Positions 61,901-64,000 of a DNA stretch of 64,000 nucleotides are shown piece after piece. The notes under the pieces are model-generated. The model was not told the origin of the DNA. It did not search any database and saw only the letters and a list, made by a program, of their open reading frames with translations. This DNA comes from Siderastrea radians (lineage: Eukaryota; Cnidaria; Anthozoa; Scleractinia; Rhizangiidae): the NCBI GenBank assembly GCA_964017195.1, contig OZ024894.1, positions 5,296,347-5,360,346 of the forward strand, given 5' to 3'. The stretch's first letter is position 1. Each line of letters starts with the position of its first letter. Made by a program: the position numbers and the translations under genes.

Positions 61901-64000
61901 CAGAATTGGCTAGTCCAATTCCTTGAAATGCAAAAACACAGATACACAAAGTTTCCTTTAAATAAGTACAGGTATCTAGCTTAGGTTTTATCATTCAAAC
62001 ATTTAGCCGATGAGTAAATATTATGATTTTTGAAGCTGTTTTTTTTGCTTTTAACTGTTTCTCCTTCTCAGATCTATGGGCAGCTTTCATGATAGTACCC
62101 AGTCCCGTATGATGGGCAACAGCCTATCCGGTGGCCCGCCGGAGTTTCCAAGGTTTTCTCAGCTCATGTCCCCCGCGACTGTCAAACAGTTCGCGCCCTG
62201 GGACACAGTGGATGGCTCCACCCCAGTCTCCATCGTGTCTAGGATTTCTTTCACTTGTGTGTTAAAAGGTTTTGGCTTAGGAGCGTCGTTGTTGCCTTCT
62301 TTGAGAGCTGAATACAAGGTTAGTGCACACGCTGTTAGCTGTGTAAGAAAGAGAAAGATGTCTATGGGGAGTGGGGGGTGAGTGGGGGGGGGAGGGGGTG
62401 AGGAGGCAGGGAATCTGAACGTTCCGGTTCATATGTCTTTTTCTTCCGGATTCTGTAAAATACTACACGGTATTGGACAATTTTTCCTCATTCCCTCGCC
62501 TCCTGATGTATCACAACCACCCCCCCCCCACCCTTGTGGCTGACATGCCACATCCCTTGTGCCTGATGCACCACACACCCCTGTGCTGGTATTTTCCACC
62601 CTACTGTGCTTGATGCCCCCCCCTCCCCCGCGTGCCTCATGTACCCTACCCTCCTGGGCCCGATTGTTCGAAAGCCGGTTAACGCTAACCTGGGATTATA
62701 ATTTAACCAAGGTCCCTGTTTCTCTTATTTCAAAAGAGTGTTCGCGGGAAATTCCAAGTGACCGTTTGAAAGCAACCGAAGTTTAAATCAGAGGGCAAAA
62801 AAGATTCACAGGAATCTGTATCGCTTGGCTACAAAACGGAATCAAAAACTGGCGCTAATCCTGGGTTAGCTTAACCCTGCTTTGAACAACTGGGCCCTGT
62901 TCTTGATACGCTCCACCCTCCTTTGTCTGGTTCGCCCCACCCTACCTGCCTGTAAACATGACAGGGATCTCGCATCTCTGCCTAAACCCTAGCTGGTCGT
63001 GTTTTTCGTCTTTCACACGTGCAATGAGAAGAAGCCAGTCATCACAAGGATATATTAGAGGTTCCTGTCTTCGTATGCAACTGGAGCGGTGCTATTCCAA
63101 TACGTGCTTGTTTTTCTTCTGAATTGGTTGACGTTGACATAGTTTTAACTCGAATTATTTCAGGTTGGAAGAATAACAGGATCAGGACGCACTGGGAAGA
63201 ACAGCAATTTTAAGTTGGCCATGCCTGTCCACAGTCTTAGTTTCACGTCCAAGGTTTGTACTTCGTACATCGTCAGTGAAATTACACATTTCTTTTCGCG
63301 TAGTGATGGAACATAAAAGATTTCATAAGAATCGTAATAGGCACACTCGACGATTGCTGTATCAGAGAAAACCCTTAGAACCACGTTGAACAGCATTCTG
63401 AAGAGTACCACAAGAAAGTAGTGCTCAATGGCTTTAATTTAAATGGTCACACGTTAGGATTTGATCCACAAACTCAGTCGTGTAACGGTAAGCGCAATTG
63501 TTTTCATTTCGTCGATTACATGCGGGATGTAATCCACAGACTTTAAAGTACAAGTTAGAACCACCTTGTACAGCATAATTAACGGTGCCACGGGAAAATA
63601 CTGCTCAGTAGCTTTCATTTGAATGGTCACACTTGAGCTTTTCATCAATAGACTCAAGAGTTAGAACCACGTTGTACAGCGTAACAAACAATACTACAAA
63701 AAGTAGTGCTCAGTAGCTTTCATTTGAATAGACAGACTTCTAGGATTGCATTACAGACTCACAGTATAATTGACTTTGGGGGTCTAACAGTAATTCTGGT
63801 TGTCATCTACATTCGGTGAAATCTCGTTTCTTTTATCTGTTAGGTACAATCCCTTGACGTCACCATGCCACCAGCCACCGTTGTAGAACTGCCCCCCGTC
63901 AACATGCATGGGGAGCTCATTTCCAAGCTTCCTCGGCCTGTCAGAGCCCGGGATGGTCCCGGGGAACCCGTGGAGAGTCTTCGTCGCCGTTCCTCGTCTA
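26678..64000 (+). CDS. BLTP1: BLTP1/KIAA1109 (tweek, lpd-3) bridge-like lipid transfer protein, 5' and middle part, 37 exons, incomplete at 3' end
   Basis: Giant bridge-like protein of the repeating beta-groove (RBG/VPS13-like) class, thought to move bulk phospholipid between the ER and other membranes. Exons seen: 26678-26906, 28619-28697, 29071-29162, 29895-29958, 30261-30313, 31487-31553, 32491-32569, 32998-33188, 34650-34729, 35776-35902, 36051-36207, 36759-36929, 37920-38037, 38297-38452, 38761-38858, 39286-39520, 40198-40415, 41648-41830, 44314-44451, 44880-45056, 45931-46263, 47115-47823, 48316-48583, 49055-49286, 49720-49955, 51006-51227, 52415-53864, 54932-55358, 55976-56326, 56821-57125, 57958-58426, 60021-60347, 60708-60786, 60898-61110, 62072-62318, 63164-63253, 63844-64000+. 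Every junction is GT-AG and the running phase stays open over about 2,940 codons. Family landmarks: an N-terminal membrane helix; FSFSILSGKIMFRDV; YWLPYNP; NVRVMLSPSP; GNQHNWIEC; ENYFG; and SGLQLRGHAMFS. The human protein is about 5,000 residues, so roughly 40% lies beyond the window. No frameshift or in-frame stop was seen. Exon edges are inferred from sequence, not transcripts. Confidence 0.96.
27486..27675. mobile_element. TTAACCCTTTAAG-family MITE, copy 1 (BLTP1 intron 1)
   Basis: Contains the family core GTGATCACCAAGGATGAGAT, ACTAGTTCCATAAGAAATG and the terminus GGGCTTAAAGGGTTAA. The left terminus is eroded. Seven more copies lie in later BLTP1 introns. Confidence 0.75.
27775..28011. mobile_element. 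TTAA-flanked MITE (AGGAACTATGTCACG termini), copy 1
   Basis: TTAA flanks both ends (27771-27774, 28012-28015). The ends AGGAACTATGTCACG and TGTGACGTAGCTCCT are inverted repeats. A second copy in opposite orientation is at 33980-34214. TTAA suggests piggyBac-like mobilisation. Confidence 0.8.
28619..30313 (+). CDS. BLTP1: BLTP1 exons 2-5: start of the lipid-groove (chorein-like) region
   Basis: Four short exons (28619-28697, 29071-29162, 29895-29958, 30261-30313) encode the most conserved N-terminal stretch: the GSFSFSILSGKIMF block, the DGIAIFKYWLPYNP block, an LIVWLNGLEYHVYNR strand, and the LYNKLEELF segment. The phases are 1-2-1-2-1 and agree. The exon 3 donor is a weak G|GTCTGT. The intron between exons 3 and 4 carries a MITE. 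Confidence 0.93.
29599..29743. mobile_element. MITE (GATTCACGAAGCCCTCCTAAG family), copy 1
   Basis: GGGGCCTGATTCACGAAGCC at the left is matched by GGCTTCGTGAATTCGGCCCC at the right, with palindromic arms of about 55 bp. A related copy lies at 46712-46842. Confidence 0.8.
30423..30590. mobile_element. TTAACCCTTTAAG-family MITE, copy 2 (BLTP1 intron 5)
   Basis: Both termini are intact (TTAACCCTTTAAGC and GGCTTAAAGGGTTAA). The interior is a diverged subfamily. Confidence 0.75.
30588..31190. repeat. 600-bp compound microsatellite of CCACCACTG-type triplets
   Basis: Nearly uninterrupted (CCACCACCACTGCCACCGC)n with CAT/CAC edges, in BLTP1 intron 5. It is strongly strand-asymmetric (C/A against G/T). 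It creates long Pro/His and Val/Ala/Trp frames on both strands that are not genes. Confidence 0.92.
31616..31761. mobile_element. TA-flanked pogo/Tigger-like MITE
   Basis: Ends CATTGGAACCTCGATTTAAT and ...TTAAATGGAGGTTCCACTG are inverted repeats flanked by TA. The internal repeats (AACCTCAATATAATGAACC) fit the CAGTGGAACCTC ends of pogo-like families. Confidence 0.7.
32177..32420. mobile_element. Foldback MITE (GGGCCCGTTTCTCGAAAG family), BLTP1 intron 6
   Basis: GGGGCCCATTTCTCAAAAGT at the left and ACTTTCGAGAAACGGGCGCC at the right are inverted. The arms continue into CCCGGTAACTTTTC. It is the intact relative of the interrupted element at 2875-3810. Confidence 0.8.
33356..33460. repeat. Degenerate (GACT)n microsatellite
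   Basis: Tandem GACT/GGCT tetramers in BLTP1 intron 8. Confidence 0.75.
33525..33632. repeat. 22-bp minisatellite
   Basis: About five units resembling ACATTGAGATACACTTAAAC in BLTP1 intron 8. Confidence 0.75.
33980..34214. mobile_element. TTAA-flanked MITE, copy 2 (inverted relative to copy 1)
   Basis: TTAA at 33976-33979 and 34215-34218. Shares CAAGTTTGTCATTCGTAATC and TAACCATCCTTGTTTAGTTTTG with the copy at 27775-28011, read on the other strand. Confidence 0.8.
34947..35262 (-). repeat. Antisense LINE 3' end followed by GCAAGAACTTCTTTG repeats
   Basis: A T-rich head (TTTTTTTTAAC) and CAGTACAGTTACATTATAG match, on the minus strand, the LINE 3' UTR seen at 3490-3630. From about 35070 to 35230 degenerate units of GCAAGAACTTCTTTGTG follow. 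Both are in BLTP1 intron 9. Confidence 0.5.
36318..36532. mobile_element. TTAACCCTTTAAG-family MITE, copy 3 (BLTP1 intron 11)
   Basis: Termini TTTAACCCTTTAAGCC and CTTAAAGGGTTTAAA with the family core GTGATCACTAAGGATGAGAT. Confidence 0.8.
36587..36758 (+). repeat. Two extra tandem copies of the intron 11 / exon 12 boundary
   Basis: Units of about 72 bp begin at about 36587, 36660 and 36732. Each has a T-rich tract, a CACAG/AACAG-like acceptor and GTCACCAAGGCAGTTC. Only the third is the real exon 12 start (36759). Copy 1 keeps AACAG|GTCACCAAGGC. Copy 2 has lost the AG (CACTGGTAACC). Copies 1 and 2 hit a TGA within about 13 codons. Confidence 0.82.
36970..37471. mobile_element. hAT-like non-autonomous element, 8-bp target duplication
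   Basis: Ends TAGGGCTAACGATAACGATA and ...TATCGTTGCAGCCCTA are inverted. CTTTTGAT flanks both sides (36962-36969 and 37472-37479), the 8-bp duplication expected for hAT. No transposase frame. Confidence 0.85.
38935..39104. mobile_element. Foldback MITE (GACGTTTCGAGCGTTAGCCC core), BLTP1 intron 15
   Basis: CTGACGTTTCGAGCGTTAGC near 38980 is matched by GCTAACGCTGGAAACGTCAT near 39030, with outer arms TTGATAAGATGAACTGG. A fragment of the same family is at 51583-51620. Confidence 0.65.
39536..39665. mobile_element. Near-perfect palindromic MITE, BLTP1 intron 16
   Basis: CATTCCACGTTTCTTGGGAA returns inverted at the right end. The arms of about 50 bp include CCCTAACCCAACAT, with a 25-base spacer. 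Confidence 0.85.
40198..40415 (+). CDS. BLTP1: BLTP1 exon 17 (parent of an intronic tandem array)
   Basis: Encodes GWVDVMSVPILGLSLGYMYH, a YPSPKFEVPRGEPLPRDP loop, and then the strand pair WEPDVISLELEAGPAALRMF ending LANIK. The next exon begins ENYFG, so the LLxxxxxIKENYFG family motif is split by the intron. The last 90 or so bases are repeated in decayed tandem form downstream. Confidence 0.93.
40416..41190 (+). repeat. Tandem decaying copies of the 3' part of exon 17 and its donor region
   Basis: Five units of about 155-170 bp follow exon 17, each with an intronic purine-rich part (GGGGAGGGGAGGGAAAG) and an exon-like part of about 85 bp. The exon-like ends lie near 40570, 40737, 40908, 41080 and 41190. 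Copies 1-3 still translate without stops (for example SLELEVRPVALRMFGSLL and SLELEVRRITLGMFGLLL). Only copy 2 keeps a GT after the exon-like AAG. Similarity drops with distance from exon 17. Confidence 0.85.
41235..41442. mobile_element. TTAACCCTTTAAG-family MITE, copy 4 (BLTP1 intron 17)
   Basis: TTTTAACCCTTTTAGCCCTG to CTTAAAGGGTTAAC, with the family core inverted relative to copy 1. Confidence 0.8.
41838..42000. repeat. (GACA)n microsatellite, BLTP1 intron 18
   Basis: AGACAGACAGACAGAC runs start a few bases after the exon 18 donor. The same repeat lies beside each exon 18 copy farther on. Confidence 0.9.
42025..43563. mobile_element. TIR element (CAGGGCTCGAGACTAAC) packed with internal tandem repeats
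   Basis: Ends CAGGGCTCGAGACTAAC and GTTAGTCTCGAGCCCTG, bordered by CATGG on both sides (42020-42024 and 43564-43568). Subterminal TGGCTAGTGAAAATTT occurs near both ends. From about 42240 to 43310 the interior is degenerate tandem units of about 50-60 bp built on CTTCTCAACGTTTCTCCGTA and ACGTTAGTACGTTCGTACG. No transposase. Confidence 0.78.
43569..44270 (+). repeat. Two decayed tandem copies of the exon 18 donor end with (GACA)n
   Basis: CAGTCCCTGAGACCAGTGAA ... TGATGCCAAG ... TTTAAG|GTAAGG near 43852-43920 and a second version near 44050-44113 correspond to the last 65 bases of exon 18 and its donor. Each is followed by (GACA)n and a shared block CTCCACAGGGAATGC...TTCATGTTTAATAGAGAAGCC. The unit is about 205 bp. 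Confidence 0.8.
45133..45504. mobile_element. TTAA-flanked MITE (GCCCTGGCCAAACGGAGTC termini), BLTP1 intron 20
   Basis: GCCCTGGCCAAACGGAGTCG at the left, inverse at the right, TTAA on both sides (45129-45132, 45505-45508). The interior repeats ACTTGCGATAACTTGCG words. Confidence 0.82.
45550..45790. repeat. ~125-bp interspersed repeat, BLTP1 intron 20
   Basis: About two units with GGTTTCATACAAAAACTCAG and ACACCTTGTACAGCACGATG, the same word order as at 15241-15720. Confidence 0.55.
46712..46842. mobile_element. MITE (GATTCACTAAGCCCTCCTAAG family), copy 2
   Basis: Relative of the element at 29599-29743, with more divergent arms (CCTAAGACAAGATATGTCC against GGACTTAGGACAGC). Confidence 0.65.
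47115..47823 (+). CDS. BLTP1: BLTP1 exon 22 (large exon, Cys-rich GGC loop)
   Basis: A 709-nt exon following a GTTCCTCAG acceptor. It encodes RLATCSLHSSESSSGMS, the conserved WLEAAAVQLGPI strand, the HDARFQRLWFLW block, and a cysteine-rich HGVCGCTGGCNFFGKN loop as in the vertebrate protein. It ends in a low-complexity Ser/Arg linker and a GG ATA G|GTAAGA donor. Confidence 0.93.
48071..48142 (+). tRNA. tRNA-like sequence (possible tRNA pseudogene or SINE head), anticodon unclear
   Basis: A 7-bp acceptor stem (TCTCCTG/TGGGAGA), a clean D-arm (GCTC...GAGC), an A-box-like TAGCTCAGTGGTAGAGC and a B-box-like GATTCGACTCC are present. The run TTTTTTTT at 48151-48158 could stop Pol III. The anticodon stem TCTGG/CCAGA encloses eight bases instead of seven and the T-stem has a mismatch, so a working tRNA is doubtful. 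A 15-bp inverse of its 3' end (AGTTCTCCCAACAGG) lies at 48034-48048. In BLTP1 intron 22. Confidence 0.5.
50385..50592. mobile_element. TTAACCCTTTAAG-family MITE, copy 5 (BLTP1 intron 25)
   Basis: The core CATCTTTGGTGATCATTTCC and terminus GGGGCTTAAAGGGTTAATAG run directly into the minisatellite that follows. Confidence 0.78.
50581..50800. repeat. 20-bp minisatellite, exactly 11 units
   Basis: TTAAAGGGTTAATAGAYACC repeated in perfect 20-bp register. The first unit is the terminus of the adjacent MITE. The C/T variant at unit position 17 gives a C-T-T-C-C-T-C-C-T pattern, suggesting a 60-bp higher-order unit. Confidence 0.95.
51370..51582. mobile_element. TTAACCCTTTAAG-family MITE, copy 6 (BLTP1 intron 26)
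   Basis: TTTAACCCTTTAAGCCCTGA to GGGCTTAAAGAGTTAA, with near-consensus interior. Confidence 0.82.
51790..52071. mobile_element. TA-flanked MITE, BLTP1 intron 26
   Basis: GAGCGGTTTTCAAATGAGTG at the left, CACTCAATTAAAAACTGCTC at the right, TA outside both. The subterminal part is rich in CCAATCA/TGATTGG words. Confidence 0.72.
52415..53864 (+). CDS. BLTP1: BLTP1 exon 27 (1,450-nt exon, mostly disordered linker)
   Basis: The longest exon in the window. It opens with YLSSISRQDSILHPALVVDL and continues through AKVNFCFLQVASVDSG, a long Ser/Thr/Asp-rich linker with an SSRGSVSSSSGNDSDKESD cluster, and back to a groove strand, VNFTNIWFNLASPSSFKTAP. It ends PEYGGIPKA before GTAAGT. The mixture of strands and linkers follows the order of the vertebrate protein. 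Confidence 0.93.
54067..54625. mobile_element. C/G-ended MITE (CCCCGGGGGGTAC termini), BLTP1 intron 27
   Basis: CCCCGGGGGGTACACC at the left and GAGTACCCCCCCGGGCCCC at the right are inverse. The interior repeats GAAAGGGT and TATATCAAAGGGT words. A short retroinsertion lies inside. Confidence 0.65.
54271..54388 (-). mobile_element. Short LINE 3' fragment, antisense, 14-bp target duplication
   Basis: GGCAGGAATGACTA flanks both sides (54257-54270 and 54389-54402). The insert starts with a T-run (poly-A tail on the minus strand) and carries CACAGTACATTACAGTTG, matching the LINE 3' UTR near 3500. Confidence 0.85.
54665..54906. mobile_element. MITE (GGGCCCGATTGTTC family), copy 1, abutting exon 28
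   Basis: GGGCCCGATTGTTCAAAGC at the left and CTCGAACAACCGGGCCC at the right, with arms through GGATTAAGCTAACCCGGGAT. The second copy, inverted, is at 62656-62897. Its right end is only about 25 bases from the exon 28 acceptor. Confidence 0.82.
57383..57506. repeat. Inverted repeat, BLTP1 intron 30
   Basis: TGTGTGATAGGTTCCCTCGG at the left is matched by CCTTGGGCAACCTATCACAC at the right. A further weak pair (CGCTAAATTTTGG/AAAATTTAGCG) lies just upstream at 57218-57343. Confidence 0.6.
58440..58615. mobile_element. Foldback MITE with 10-bp target duplication, 3 nt inside intron 31
   Basis: AGCCTGTTCCAGGCGTTCAG returns inverted at the right, with arms of about 80 bp (GTGGAGTGCGAGCGAAAAA and inverse). 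AGCTCAAAAG flanks both sides (58430-58439 and 58616-58625). The left duplication starts 3 nt after the exon 31 end. Confidence 0.88.
59140..59405 (+). mobile_element. tRNA-derived SINE, BLTP1 intron 31
   Basis: The head has a Pol III A box (GGCGCAGTGGTGAGAGCAC) and B box (GGGTTCGACTCCC), an unrelated body (GCTCCGAGAGGATTTTCTCC, CTCCTCAAAAACCAACATTT) and a TTATTTATT-rich tail. Target duplications were not clear. Confidence 0.82.
59449..59660. mobile_element. TTAACCCTTTAAG-family MITE, copy 7 (BLTP1 intron 31)
   Basis: Both termini are present (TTAACCCTTTAAGCCC and GGGCTTAAAGGGTTAA), with a near-consensus interior. Confidence 0.85.
61245..61442. mobile_element. TTAACC-family MITE, copy 8, strongly eroded (BLTP1 intron 34)
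   Basis: The order AGATTCTCCTTACTGG, ACTAGTTGACAG, CATCTTTGGCGATC and TTTGATGCCGATCACT is kept but both termini are mutated. Confidence 0.6.
61448..61946. repeat. ~85-bp direct duplication around a (TTCR)n tract, BLTP1 intron 34
   Basis: TTCGTTTGCATATTTTTAAC ... CCTTGAAATGCAAAAACACA at 61450-61530 recurs at 61861-61946. Between them is a low-complexity CATTCGTTCATTCATCCGTC tract at about 61745-61870. Confidence 0.65.
62656..62897. mobile_element. MITE (GGGCCCGATTGTTC family), copy 2, BLTP1 intron 35
   Basis: Same termini as 54665-54906 and interior words in reverse order (AACCAAGGT, GAAAGCAACC, AGGAATCTGTATCG). It is preceded by a C-rich stretch of CACCCC words (62510-62655). Confidence 0.82.
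63400..63770. repeat. ~125-bp interspersed repeat, about three tandem units, BLTP1 intron 36
   Basis: Units share GTAGTGCTCAGTAGCTTTCA, TTTGAATGGTCACAC, GTTAGAACCACCTTGTACAG and CATAATTAACGGTGCCAC. Same family as 15241-15720 and 45550-45790. Confidence 0.75.
63844..64000 (+). CDS. BLTP1: BLTP1 exon 37, cut by the window end
   Basis: After a TCTGTTAG acceptor the frame opens VQSLDVTMPPATVVELPPVN, matching the family segment with a conserved PPxxxxLPPV pattern, and stays open to the last base. The exon probably continues past 64000. Confidence 0.85.

Overview
The window looks like a piece of a scleractinian coral (or closely related anthozoan) nuclear genome. The protein-coding genes are animal genes with many short exons and GT-AG introns. 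The introns and intergenic DNA are full of small inverted-repeat transposons, CR1/L2-like LINEs, tRNA-derived SINEs and BEL/Pao LTR elements of kinds I associate with anthozoans. No bacterial operons, CRISPR arrays or viral genes were seen. The assignment to corals is inference from repeat style and protein relatedness; no database search was run.

Three host genes are supported. (1) An acetylserotonin O-methyltransferase-like gene (minus strand, 14193-16521, three exons whose phases join to 393 codons plus stop). (2) An intronless histamine N-methyltransferase-like gene (plus strand, 22161-23081, 306 codons). (3) The N-terminal and middle part of the giant lipid-transfer protein gene BLTP1 (KIAA1109/tweek/lpd-3 family). 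BLTP1 runs on the plus strand from 26678 to beyond the window end. I resolved 37 consecutive exons (about 8.8 kb of coding sequence) whose splice phases agree throughout.

Layout: 1-2.9 kb holds foldback repeats and no gene. 2.9-3.6 kb is a 5'-truncated LINE inserted in a foldback element. 3.8-8.55 kb is a decayed BEL/Pao retrotransposon (minus strand) with its downstream LTR. 8.56-12.24 kb is a nested non-autonomous DNA transposon with terminal inverted repeats of about 280 bp and a 9-bp target duplication; it sits at the junction of the first Pao copy and a fragment of a second (12.25-13.55 kb), itself hit by a 327-bp MITE. 14.2-16.5 kb is the O-methyltransferase gene. 16.7-21.4 kb is repeats, including a CR1/L2-like LINE inside a TA-flanked element. 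22.2-23.1 kb is the HNMT-like gene. 23.1-26.7 kb has no recognisable gene. 26.7-64 kb is BLTP1.

The most unusual features are inside BLTP1. Three introns carry tandem, decaying copies of the adjacent exon edge: the acceptor side of exon 12, the donor side of exon 17 (about five copies) and the donor side of exon 18 (two copies). A MITE sits 3 nt inside the donor of intron 31. Another ends about 25 nt before the acceptor of exon 28. A 20-bp, 11-copy minisatellite appears to have grown out of the terminal sequence of a MITE family that occurs eight times in this gene. I found no new multi-gene system; the exon-edge duplications are the best candidate for something undescribed.
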